Made by a program: the position numbers and the translations under genes. The notes below the pieces were generated by a model, which made no database searches, was not told where the DNA came from, and saw only the letters and a list, made by a program, of their open reading frames with translations. DNA of 64,000 bases, taken from NCBI RefSeq assembly GCF_902497855.1, contig NZ_CABVHU010000014.1, positions 124,001-188,000 on the forward strand, in the 5' to 3' direction. Shown here in pieces: positions 45,630 through 53,891 of the stretch (its first letter is position 1; each line of letters begins with the position of its first letter). Source of the stretch: Pseudomonas fluorescens (GTDB lineage Bacteria; Pseudomonadota; Gammaproteobacteria; Pseudomonadales; Pseudomonadaceae).

Positions 45630-46634
45630 GTGATAATAGTGAAGTTCGACGATAAAAGGGAAGAACATCTCGCTCAAATCACACTCGAAACCTCTCGAAT
45701 TGTGCATGAACAACCGATCTTATTTCTTTGCGGCGGAAAGGTTGATGTCAAGCTTGCAGAACCAGAGTCGGTGCGCGGAGCTCTTGTCGAGCACCTCAAT
45801 AAAACACGTTGTGACCTCGCAGAAAGCATAACTCTTGCTGAGGAATTTAAGGACTGGATACACGATTCCATATATCGTGACCTATTGGTCTTTGAAAGTG
45901 ATATAGCCCACATCTCATCACTTATAGTCATAGTGTTAGAAAGTGCCGGTGCACTTACTGAGTTGGGGCTATTTGTAAGAAATAGAGCTCTGCGAAATAA
46001 GATTCTAGTTTTTGTAAACGAGAAACACTACGAAGAAGAATCGTTTATTAAGCTTGGCCCTCTTCGGCATTTACAAGATATTAAAGAATCAAGTGTATGT
46101 GCGTATCCATGGGAAAAAATTGGAAATACTGAAAAAGTAGATATGAAAGGATCCCTTAAGGATTCTTTGGCGGAAATGCGAAGCGACATTTTAGCCATCG
46201 TCTCAGATCAAGATAAATCAGAGCTTTTCAACAAAGATAACGAGGGTCACGTTAGCTTTGTGATATATGAAATTGTAAAAACTTTTCAAGCTTTGAAAAT
46301 CACAGAGATTGAAAATTTTCTTGGTAAACTTGGGCTTGCTATCGGAAGAGAAAAGACCAAGCGGCTTATATTTCTCCTTACAAAGTTTAAGCTCATAGGC
46401 ATGGCTAAGCGCGGACATGTAGAGTATTACTATGCCACAAAAGACATTGTGAAGGTTAATTTCGCCGGAAAATTTGAGCCAACATCGGCAAAGCTTTCGG
46501 CAATGAAATTCTATTTAACTAATGACAGTGAGTCAAAAAGGCTTCAGGTGATAAAGGCTGTGTGCTTACCGCCCTCATCAACGCCACCTCCGCCAGTTGT
46601 AGCAGCACTACCTGAAGTTGGAGCGGCAGTATGA
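45630..46634 (+). CDS. Retron effector, nucleoside deoxyribosyltransferase-like with winged-helix tail
   Basis: 334 aa, starting with GTG without a clear ribosome site. The N-terminal domain has PILFLCGGKVDVK (about 29-41), FESDIAHISSLIVIVLESAG (about 88-107) and ALTELGLFVRN, which is the NDT-like pattern (FLCGG, ELG) of the St85/Ec86 retron effectors. Around 220-270 a winged helix is likely (ITEIENFLGKLGLAIGREKT). It ends in a Pro-rich tail (PPSSTPPPPVVAALPEVG). It overlaps the RT by ATGA. In Ec86 the RT-msDNA complex holds the effector inactive until phage triggers it. Confidence 0.88.
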   Translation: MIIVKFDDKREEHLAQITLETSRIVHEQPILFLCGGKVDVKLAEPESVRGALVEHLNKTRCDLAESITLAEEFKDWIHDSIYRDLLVFESDIAHISSLIVIVLESAGALTELGLFVRNRALRNKILVFVNEKHYEEESFIKLGPLRHLQDIKESSVCAYPWEKIGNTEKVDMKGSLKDSLAEMRSDILAIVSDQDKSELFNKDNEGHVSFVIYEIVKTFQALKITEIENFLGKLGLAIGREKTKRLIFLLTKFKLIGMAKRGHVEYYYATKDIVKVNFAGKFEPTSAKLSAMKFYLTNDSESKRLQVIKAVCLPPSSTPPPPVVAALPEVGAAV

Positions 46635-47620
46635 GTATTCTTGAATCGCTTTCGCAAAAATTTATGATTAGTGCTGGGGAGTTACGCTCCTTTATAAAAA
46701 CTGCTCCATACAGGTACAAGGTTTACCCTATACCTAAAAAGAGTGGGAAAGGTTTTCGAATTATTGCTCAGCCGAGTGATGTATTGAAAATGATGCAGCG
46801 GATGGTACTTGAAGAGTTCTTGTCCGAATTGCCTGTTCATTCATGCGCAGCAGCCTACAGAGAAGGGTTGAGTATTAAGGATAATGCGGAGGCGCATGCA
46901 AAGAATCAATATTTACTTAAAATGGATTTTTCAGATTTTTTTCCTTCGATGGCGCCGTCGGACCTTATAAATCATATAGTTAAGCATAAGGGAGCTATAA
47001 CGGCCGAAGACGCATACATGATCCGGAAATTATTTTTCTGGGCCAGAAAACAGGACCCCACATATAGATTAAGCATTGGTGCGCCATCGTCTCCGTTTAT
47101 CTCTAATACTCTCATGTATGGTTTTGATTGTGTGCTCCAAGATTATTGCGGAAAATTAGGAATCACCTACACACGATATGCAGACGATATCACCCTCACC
47201 ACAAATGTGAAGGGCTTGCTTCTAAGTATGCCAAGCTATGTCAGAAGCCTATGCAAAGAAATTGATTATCCGACCCTTAAGGTGAATGAGCAAAAAACTG
47301 TATTTTCTTCTAAGAAGAGCAATCGTCACGTTACTGGTCTGGTTATAAATAATGAGAACCAGGTTTCTTTAGGGAGAGAGCGTAAGCGATATATACGATC
47401 CTTGATTCATAAGAGCTCCCTGGGAGAGATGACAAATGAAGAAATGCATAACTTGAAGGGGCTGCTTGCATTTGCAAAATATGTAGAGCCCGCATTCTAC
47501 AAGTCTGCACTAGACAAGTATGGCTTGCCGGCTTTGTACTTGATCGAAACCTTTCAATCTAAGCCAGAAGTCATTGGGTCTCTAGGGGAAGAGACGCTTC
47601 CCGTAAGTGATGTTTTTTAA
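46631..47620 (+). CDS. Retron reverse transcriptase
   Basis: 329 aa. RT motifs in order: IPKKSGKGFRIIAQPS (34-49), FSDFFPS (100-106), SIGAPSSPFISN (148-159), the catalytic YADD (183-186) and LKVNEQKTVF (216-225). The retron-specific NRHVTGLVIN motif is at 231-240. There is no maturase or endonuclease domain, and the upstream ncRNA supports a retron rather than a group II intron or DGR. It makes msDNA from the 45351-45606 transcript. Confidence 0.93.
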   Translation: MSILESLSQKFMISAGELRSFIKTAPYRYKVYPIPKKSGKGFRIIAQPSDVLKMMQRMVLEEFLSELPVHSCAAAYREGLSIKDNAEAHAKNQYLLKMDFSDFFPSMAPSDLINHIVKHKGAITAEDAYMIRKLFFWARKQDPTYRLSIGAPSSPFISNTLMYGFDCVLQDYCGKLGITYTRYADDITLTTNVKGLLLSMPSYVRSLCKEIDYPTLKVNEQKTVFSSKKSNRHVTGLVINNENQVSLGRERKRYIRSLIHKSSLGEMTNEEMHNLKGLLAFAKYVEPAFYKSALDKYGLPALYLIETFQSKPEVIGSLGEETLPVSDVF

Positions 47621-47796
47621 GTCATACGCATCGCTAGCCAATCTTCGTAGGTTAGTTCCTTCGTGCTGATTAGGCGGCGCGCGGAACTGCTTTTTTAGGT
47701 TTATTCGCTTGTCCGCTTTTGGCAGCTTTCTGTCGGTCACTCCCCCTTTTGTGTGTCATGGTCAACCTGATGTCCGTGATGGGGGGTGAGTTTCGC

Positions 47797-48072
47797 TCAG
47801 CACGTGAACCGCCAATACTTTCGTAAGCGAATAGCGATAAGCTGCACGGTCAGCAGATAGTAATAGCGCGTTGATGCAGCACACTCGCTTACGTGGTGAC
47901 CTAGAAACCAGGCCAGATGCTTTCGTTGCCAAGTCCATGGATTGTCTCGGTACCAGCGGGTAGCAATTGCCGTCTGAATGGCCATTGCTTGGCGTAGGTG
48001 ACGCTCGCGTGTGGCGTGCGACCCGGTCAGGATGCCCGCCAGAAACAGCTCCATGTTGAATGGCTTGCTCAT
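47797..48072 (-). CDS. Small protein coupled to the second recombinase
   Basis: 91 aa (MSKPFNMELFLAGILTGSHA, ending RLRKYWRFTC). Its ATG overlaps the stop of the recombinase by 4 bases, so it is the last gene of that unit. I have seen similar proteins beside this recombinase type in Pseudomonas islands, but no function is known to me. The bases between 47621 and 47796 hold no gene. Confidence 0.65.
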   Translation of the reverse strand: MSKPFNMELFLAGILTGSHATRERHLRQAMAIQTAIATRWYRDNPWTWQRKHLAWFLGHHVSECAASTRYYYLLTVQLIAIRLRKYWRFTC

Positions 48073-49049
48073 GCTCGACCCCCGATGTAAGCCGATACCA
48101 CGTCGATACGGCCGTGCCCCAGCTCATAGCTGATTTGGTCTCGGGCCTCCCGATCGAGGCTTTGGTTGAGTTGATAGCAACGGCCGCCGTTGATGGGCGC
48201 GGGATGAAGGGTGATTTGCTCATAGCGTTCGCACGCATAAGCCGCCCGCAATTCGTGGAAGCCTTTGAGGTTGTGCTGATGGAGGATGTCCCGTGCCGGG
48301 CGGACGATTCCCCGTTGGAAATCGAGGTAGCGTTCGTCCGGTGCAAGCAGGTTGCGGCTACCGTCGGGCGAGACCTGTTCGGCAAACCTCAGCGCGTCAC
48401 GAATATGCTCATCTGCCGTGATCCAGCGAGATGCCGAAGCGCCTGAGCGGCCACCTTTGGTGCCATCCTGGATGTTGATTCTGCCGAACCTCTCGGCTTC
48501 CCGTTGCAGTCGAGGAAGGTCGGCCAAAATGGCCTCGCGCAAGCGCATGCCGGTGGTTCGCGCCAACTGCGCGATGGCCGCGGCGCGCGGCATTTGGTGT
48601 TCGCAGAGCACGTCGACGATCCGCTTCACGTGTTCGCGGTCTTGGCCTTGCGGCACCGAGCGGCGAACACTGGTGCGCCACATCCCTAGCGCCTTGCTCG
48701 GACTCGGCACTTTTACATACTGATCACCGCGAAGCGCGGCCATGGTCCGGTTCACGCTGGATAACCGGTTTTGCGCGGTGGCGATGCAGATAGCCCCTTG
48801 TTCAACTTGCTGCCGCAGATGCCCGGCATAGTCCAACAAGGTCTGCCGATCAATTTTTCGCGCATCGTTAAACCCCGGCCCATCCTCCGACCGACACCAG
48901 CGCACAAACGCCTGCCACCGATCACTGTGTGCTTTGACTGTCCCGTAATGCCCGCCGCCAAACATATCGCGCAATGCCTGTGGCCCGGCATAGCTCAGTT
49001 GCCGACCCCATCCAAAATTTCGCCCGTCCCGTCTACCGACCAATGCCAT
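48069..49049 (-). CDS. Tyrosine recombinase, integrase-domain protein
   Basis: 326 aa, with AGAGGAG before the ATG. An N-terminal SAM-like core-binding half is followed by a catalytic half with Arg in ARTTGMRLREAIL (about 182), HELR (about 282-285), ISYELGHGR and the Tyr in SAYIGG near the end. The fold is that of the Integrase_1 type found on Pseudomonas genomic islands. It is not next to an att site, so it may be cargo, an excision helper, or the recombinase of a nested older element. Confidence 0.82.
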   Translation of the reverse strand: MALVGRRDGRNFGWGRQLSYAGPQALRDMFGGGHYGTVKAHSDRWQAFVRWCRSEDGPGFNDARKIDRQTLLDYAGHLRQQVEQGAICIATAQNRLSSVNRTMAALRGDQYVKVPSPSKALGMWRTSVRRSVPQGQDREHVKRIVDVLCEHQMPRAAAIAQLARTTGMRLREAILADLPRLQREAERFGRINIQDGTKGGRSGASASRWITADEHIRDALRFAEQVSPDGSRNLLAPDERYLDFQRGIVRPARDILHQHNLKGFHELRAAYACERYEQITLHPAPINGGRCYQLNQSLDREARDQISYELGHGRIDVVSAYIGGRA

Positions 49050-49203
49050 GATCCAACTCCTCTCGAAGCAAAACTTTTAAAAACTTCCCCACGTCATCCC
49101 GCCATGGATGTTGAGTGCTATCAGGGATCAAGGCCCCTGCGACCTGTGAGGGTTGTCTGCTAACGCGGGACTGGCGGCTCCTTACGGCCGGGAGCTTGGG
49201 CAT
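49033..49203 (-). CDS. Small ORF upstream of the recombinase
   Basis: 56 aa (MPKLPAVRSRQSRVSRQPSQ, ending REELDHGIGR). It overlaps the recombinase start by 17 bases. AGGAGG lies 12 bases before its ATG, longer than ideal. It may be a real coupling peptide or just leader sequence. Confidence 0.35.
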   Translation of the reverse strand: MPKLPAVRSRQSRVSRQPSQVAGALIPDSTQHPWRDDVGKFLKVLLREELDHGIGR

Positions 49204-49334
49204 CTCATGATCTGACCTCCTGGACACTTCCAAAGAAGTGGGCGGGTGGAGGCTGCGCTGGCTGACGAGCCCAGCGCCGCGAGATCCTGAGTCGGGTGAA
49301 GGCAGTGAAGCGATGACTGGGGCATGCCTGACTG

Positions 49335-49721
49335 TCAGTCAGGTGCAGTCCATTCCGTGGGCTGCGGCACCATCATCTGCATCGCTGTTGCTGGTGACTT
49401 TTCGGTGTTTGTCACGCCGATTGTCACGAGGGGGAATGCCGCAAAGCCTTGTACGAGTTGGGCTGCAGCAGCGGTAGGAGCGCCCGTCTCTTTCCGGAAG
49501 AAAGAGACGGGCGCAGGTTGGCGCAAGGAAATGGCCAAGCGGATAGGTTGCTGCAGGGCAGCTATGAAAGGGGATGAGTTGCCGCAGTGGGCACACTGAT
49601 AAAAGTAGGCATCCATCACATCGCTGTGACCGTGCGAGCCGCCGGACGCTAATCGCACTTTGGGAGAACCACCACGGTGTGGCGTAGCCTCAAAGGTTCT
49701 GGCTACCTGGGTTGCTGTCAA
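49335..49721 (-). CDS. Possible small protein with one CxxC motif
   Basis: 128 aa at most. MTATQVARTFEATPHRGGSP, then YFYQCAHCGNSSPFIAALQQ with a CxxC, then a stretch coded by a perfect 15-base hairpin (49480-49494 with 49500-49514). A palindrome CCTGACTG-T-CAGTCAGG lies at its stop (49327-49343). Frames on the other strand are also open. It could be a DNA-binding island protein, but the call is weak. Confidence 0.4.
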   Translation of the reverse strand: MTATQVARTFEATPHRGGSPKVRLASGGSHGHSDVMDAYFYQCAHCGNSSPFIAALQQPIRLAISLRQPAPVSFFRKETGAPTAAAAQLVQGFAAFPLVTIGVTNTEKSPATAMQMMVPQPTEWTAPD

Positions 49722-49752
49722 CGACAGCGCTTTGCCCGATCTTTTCTACGCC

Positions 49753-49842
49753 TGTGGATAATTCGGGTCAAGGCTCGAATTTTCGGGAGTTCTGCGGCTG
49801 TGGATGAAATTATCCACCGGTGGAAATCAGTGGTTTTCCACA
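49753..49842. other. Cluster of DnaA-box-like 9-mers in the island
   Basis: TGTGGATAA at 49753 (exact complement of TTATCCACA), TGTGGATGA at 49799, TTATCCACC at 49810 and TTTTCCACA at 49834, in both directions within 90 bases of non-coding, AT-leaning sequence. It may be a replication origin or regulatory region of the element; no initiator gene is adjacent. Confidence 0.55.
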
Positions 49843-49936
49843 GGCAGTTGCGTGGGCTTTAGATTTTTTAAGTGAGGTCCAGCCAAGCAGGGCGGCTTTG
49901 CAGCCCCGCTTGGATGGACCCGCGTGGACAAGCGGA

Positions 49937-50158
49937 TCATCGAGATTTCGAGAACGTACGCTTACTTTGCTGCGCCGCGATTGGCTTTTGGCCGTGTGAC
50001 ATTCGTGCAGAGTCGTGAGGAGTGACATCCTCCTGCTGATGGGTGACTGGGAATCGGCTCCACCAGTTCATGATCAGTCTCCGCTCGTCGAGTTGCGTGC
50101 GACTATGGAAGACTGAGTACAATCCCCGCACGTATGTCTTTTCTTCGACCTTTTGCAG
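49937..50158 (-). pseudogene. C-terminal remnant of a P4-type integrase
   Basis: Reads VRGLYSVFHSRTQLDERRL, then IMNWWSRFPVTHQQEDVTPH. The intact integrase at 52193-53515 ends VRAAYIHKAEFIEERRLIMN and WWSRYLEANRQEHVTPHEFA, so this is the matching tail including the catalytic Tyr region. The rest of the gene is gone just where the AlbA-type gene begins. It marks an older element whose integrase was cut. Confidence 0.75.
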
Positions 50159-50194
50159 CTACGTGAAGCCGGCTGATCATTTAGGAAGTCTTTG

Positions 50195-52183
50195 ATGTCA
50201 CTCAATCCCCACACCCTTGAAGACCTGCCCTCGCTGGTTGAATCTGTCGAGCTCGAATGCAAGCTCGCTCAGGGGCAGGATGGGAAGGGAGAGTTGCCTA
50301 AGGATTTCTGGTTAACCTACTCCGCTTTTGCTAACACTCAGGGTGGGGTAGTACTGCTTGGCGTGCGCGAGAAGGATGGGCAGTTCAGCGTCGCAGGCCT
50401 ATCAAATATCGAGAAAGTACGTACTGACCTGTTCAATACCCTCAACAATCCGGCCAAGGTCAGTGTCAATCTGCTGACTGACCGGGAGGTGGTCGTCAGA
50501 GAGCTGGAGGGCAAGCAGGTACTTGAAGTGAAAATCCCGGCGGCTTCGCGTAAGCAGAAGCCGGTATTTCTCAATGGTCAGCCGCTAGGTAACACTTATC
50601 GTCGATTACATGAGGGTGATCGGCGTTGCTCTGAGGAAGATGTTCGCCGCATGTTCGCAGAGCAAGTGGAGGACTGTCGGGACGAGCGGATTTTGCCGAA
50701 TTACGACTTCGCGGACATTGATCCGGACAGTCTGCGTATCTACCGCCAGATGCTAAGCGACATAAAACCAAGCCATCCAGCGCTGGAGCACCAAGGGATT
50801 GAGTTTCTCCGACAGATAGGAGGTTGGCGTAAGGACCGCGCGAACGGAGTCGAAGGGCTGACTCTGGCAGGTTTACTCATGTTCGGACGCTGGCTTTCGA
50901 TCCAAGAGAGTGTGCCGCATTACTTTGTGGACTATCAGGAGCGGCCGTACGCCAAAACAGAACTACGTTGGGTGGATAGGCTCGTCCCTGATGGAACCTG
51001 GTCAGGAAATCTGTTTGATTTCTACCGGCGGGTTTATCGCAAGTTGGTTGAGGACTTAAAGGTACCGTTCGCTCTCAAAGGTGATCAGCGCCAGGATGAC
51101 ACACCGGTACATGAAGCTCTGCGCGAGGCTTTGGTTAATACCTTGGTCCATGCCGACTATACCGGGCGGGTTTCTGTGTTAGTCGTGAAGCGTCCTGACT
51201 TGTTTGGTTTTCGCAATCCTGGCGGCTTACGTTTACCCCTTGAGCAGGTGTTGCAAGGTGGTACCAGCGATTGCCGGAACAGGCTAATGCACCAAATGTT
51301 TCTTCTTATCGGTCTTGGCGAGCGTGGTGGTTCTGGGGTTCCAAAAATCTACAGCGGGTGGCGCAGCCAGCATTGGCGACCGCCAGCCCTTTATGAAAAG
51401 CCCGAGCCCGAGCAAACCCTTCTTGAGCTTCGCATGTTGGACTTGCTTCCAGAAGGGGTGGTGGAGCAGTTACGAGAGCGATTTGGGGTTCGTTTCGAGA
51501 GCTTGGAACATACTGCTAGGTTGATTTTGGCCACAGCCGCGATTGAGCGGGTGGTCAGCCATAATCGTCTCCTTGAGATTTGTGATACTCATGCTCATGA
51601 CTTGAGCCAACTGCTTGCACGGTTGGTACGCGAGGGATTCCTTGTGCCCGACGGGCGCTCACGGGGCATGATTTATCACCTGCCGGGTGAGCAACTGCCT
51701 ACGCCGGAGCAAGTGTTCGCAGGTCCGCTACAGAGCTCCGAACATTACGCCGGCAGCTCCGAACATAACGGGGCTAGCTCCGAACATAACGCAGGTAGCT
51801 CCGAACATAAGGTCGAGCTGGATATGCAGCGAAACGATGATGGCTGCTTGTTGAGCGATCATATTGACGCGCCGCTGATCGATGCTTTGGACAGGCTTGA
51901 TGCAGGGTTTCGAGAAAAGCTCGAAATACTGGCTGAGGAGCCGCGCAATCGAGAGCGCATGCAAAAGGATCGTATGCAACAGGTGATTATCACCCTATGC
52001 AAGGAGCACTATCTGACGCTCAACGTTTTGGCTAATTTGGTAAAGCGCAGTCCAGATGCCCTCCGTCAGCAGTACTTGAATGGAATGGTGAAAAGCAGGC
52101 AGATTCAGTTGGCATTTCCGTCCAAGCCGACTCATGAAAGGCAGGCGTACAAAGCGTACATTAGTGGGCAGGACGAGGAGTAG
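50195..52183 (+). CDS. AlbA/Schlafen-type ATP-binding protein with SSEH repeats
   Basis: 662 aa from the ATG at 50195, after AGGAAGTCTTTG. The N-terminal AlbA_2 domain has VELECKLAQGQDGKGELPKD, FANTQGGVVLLGVREK and a following Schlafen-like core. The middle has HEALREALVNTLVHADYTGR (HATPase_c_4-like N-box) and FRNPGGL. Near 520-545 four short repeats SSEHxxG occur (DNA period 21 bases, about 51730-51810). The C-terminus is helical. Related proteins occur in defence and mobile regions; whether it regulates or defends is not known. It lies 9 bases from the stop of the convergent integrase. Confidence 0.75.
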   Translation: MSLNPHTLEDLPSLVESVELECKLAQGQDGKGELPKDFWLTYSAFANTQGGVVLLGVREKDGQFSVAGLSNIEKVRTDLFNTLNNPAKVSVNLLTDREVVVRELEGKQVLEVKIPAASRKQKPVFLNGQPLGNTYRRLHEGDRRCSEEDVRRMFAEQVEDCRDERILPNYDFADIDPDSLRIYRQMLSDIKPSHPALEHQGIEFLRQIGGWRKDRANGVEGLTLAGLLMFGRWLSIQESVPHYFVDYQERPYAKTELRWVDRLVPDGTWSGNLFDFYRRVYRKLVEDLKVPFALKGDQRQDDTPVHEALREALVNTLVHADYTGRVSVLVVKRPDLFGFRNPGGLRLPLEQVLQGGTSDCRNRLMHQMFLLIGLGERGGSGVPKIYSGWRSQHWRPPALYEKPEPEQTLLELRMLDLLPEGVVEQLRERFGVRFESLEHTARLILATAAIERVVSHNRLLEICDTHAHDLSQLLARLVREGFLVPDGRSRGMIYHLPGEQLPTPEQVFAGPLQSSEHYAGSSEHNGASSEHNAGSSEHKVELDMQRNDDGCLLSDHIDAPLIDALDRLDAGFREKLEILAEEPRNRERMQKDRMQQVIITLCKEHYLTLNVLANLVKRSPDALRQQYLNGMVKSRQIQLAFPSKPTHERQAYKAYISGQDEE

Positions 52184-52192
52184 GCTAACGGC

Positions 52193-53515
52193 CTACTCCC
52201 TCAAGCGGCTTTTCGCCTTGAGCCGCGTGACGTTCGTCCCGGTCTGGTTTGCAAATTCGTGCGGGGTGACATGCTCCTGCCGGTTGGCCTCCAGATACCG
52301 GCTCCACCAGTTCATGATCAGCCTGCGCTCCTCGATGAACTCTGCCTTGTGGATGTAAGCGGCGCGGACGTTGTTCCGCTCTTTATGGCTCATCTGCCTT
52401 TCAATGGCGGTCTCGGACCACAGTCCTGATTCAATCAGCGCGCTACAGGCCATCGAACGAAATCCATGCCCGCAGATTTCGGTTTTGGTGTCATAGCCCA
52501 TTTTTCTGAGTGCGCTGTTCACCGTGTTTTCAGACATGGGCTTCCAAGGCTTGGCATCGCCTGCGAACACCAGATCGAATTTGCCGGTGAGGGCGTGGAT
52601 CTGTTCAAGCAGGGTCACGGCTTGCGGCGATAAGGGTACAAGGTGGATATCCCCGGCCATCTTCGTACCCCTTGTTGAAAAGGGGACGCCGTCCAGTGCG
52701 GGTCGAGTGTCCGGTATCTCCCAAGTGCCGCGCTTGAGGTCGAACTCGCTCCAGCGGGCGAAGCGAAGTTCGCTGGAGCGGACGAACACATGCAGCGAGA
52801 GCATGACCGTCAGCCGGGTAAGTGCGCGGCCTCTGTAGGTGTCGATACGCTCCTGCAATTCAGGCAGATGCGATAAGGGTAAAGCAGGGCGGTGAATCAC
52901 CCTGGGGGCTTTGATCAAACCTTCAAGGTCGGAGGCAGGGTTTGCCGCGATCTGTCGAGCACGTTTCGCCTCGCGCATGATGCTTTGTAGATAGTTTTGT
53001 ACCCTTAAAGCGACGTCAATCGTGCCGCGTTTCTGGATCGCTTCCAGAGGTTGCATCAGGTCATGGGTGTCCAGATCGACAATAGAGCGAGCGCCGATCA
53101 GCGGGAAGACATGGGTTTTGAGGCGGCTCAGGACGGTCTTGGCATGGCCCGGAGCCCATTTGGCAGACATCGCTTCGTGCCAGTCCAGTGCGGCGCTTTC
53201 AAAGGTTCGGCCTTTGATTGCGGCCTGCGTCTTGGCTTGGTGTTTGGTCTCTATGGGGTCGATGCCATTCGCCAGCATCCGCTTGACCTCCAGGCGCTTG
53301 TTGCGCGCATCGGCGAGGCCGACCACGGGATAGCTGCCGAACGAGGTCAGTCCTTCGCGTCCATCAGGCTTGATGTACCTGAGACGCCAGCCTTTACGGC
53401 CATTGGGTTGGACTAGAAGGTAGAGGCCGTCGCCGTCGAAAAGCTTGTAGGCGCGGTCGGTGGGCTTGGCTGAGCGGCAAGCCGAATCGGAGAGTGGAGC
53501 AGTGGTGCGCGACAT
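52193..53515 (-). CDS. P4-type tyrosine integrase of the island
   Basis: 440 aa. The N-terminal arm-binding domain (DUF4102) has YKLFDGDGLYLLVQPNGRKG and WRLRYIKPDGREGLTSFGSY. The catalytic domain has Arg in FVRSSELRFARW, HGFR, a His-Lys in QMSHKERNNV and the nucleophile in AAYIHKAEF, complete. It is adjacent to tRNA-Thr and divergent from it, as in tRNA-site integrases, and is the obvious enzyme for the 25-base att repeats. Confidence 0.93.
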   Translation of the reverse strand: MSRTTAPLSDSACRSAKPTDRAYKLFDGDGLYLLVQPNGRKGWRLRYIKPDGREGLTSFGSYPVVGLADARNKRLEVKRMLANGIDPIETKHQAKTQAAIKGRTFESAALDWHEAMSAKWAPGHAKTVLSRLKTHVFPLIGARSIVDLDTHDLMQPLEAIQKRGTIDVALRVQNYLQSIMREAKRARQIAANPASDLEGLIKAPRVIHRPALPLSHLPELQERIDTYRGRALTRLTVMLSLHVFVRSSELRFARWSEFDLKRGTWEIPDTRPALDGVPFSTRGTKMAGDIHLVPLSPQAVTLLEQIHALTGKFDLVFAGDAKPWKPMSENTVNSALRKMGYDTKTEICGHGFRSMACSALIESGLWSETAIERQMSHKERNNVRAAYIHKAEFIEERRLIMNWWSRYLEANRQEHVTPHEFANQTGTNVTRLKAKSRLRE

Positions 53516-53618
53516 AAGGGTACTCCCCCTTTATCGAATTACCTTACCCCTAACACTACCCCTAAAACGGTTGGAATCCACCAGTTTCTGACGGAAACCG
53601 ATGGAACGCCAAAACGAG

Positions 53619-53681
53619 AAAACCCGCCAGAAGGCGGGTTTTTCGAGGGTTCCAGAGATTTTGAAAGCCTTCTCTGGAACC
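53619..53681 (-). terminator. Two hairpins between integrase promoter and tRNA-Thr
   Basis: AAAACCCGCC / GGCGGGTTTTT at 53619-53643 and GGTTCCAGAGA / TCTCTGGAACC at 53648-53681. After integration these replace the original terminator downstream of the tRNA and would shield the integrase from tRNA transcription. Confidence 0.7.
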
Positions 53682-53686
53682 TTATA

Positions 53687-53762
<76 letters not shown>

Positions 53763-53891
53763 GTGTTGGGCGACGATTATAGCGATTGGAATGGTTCTGT
53801 AAACCCCTGAATTCAGACTATTTTTGCGCAGGCGTCAGGCCAGGCCCGCGAGTGCTTGCGCGGGGCTGGCCAATGCAATTGCTTTAGCGCC

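Noticed and set aside
46631..47620. Group II intron or diversity-generating RT
   Set aside because: No maturase/endonuclease domain, no variable repeat, and the msr-msd RNA and NDT effector fit a retron.
47762..48385. Minus-strand 207-residue frame over the end of the second recombinase
   Set aside because: Overlaps both the recombinase and its 91-aa partner in another frame; those two have better starts and an ATGA coupling.
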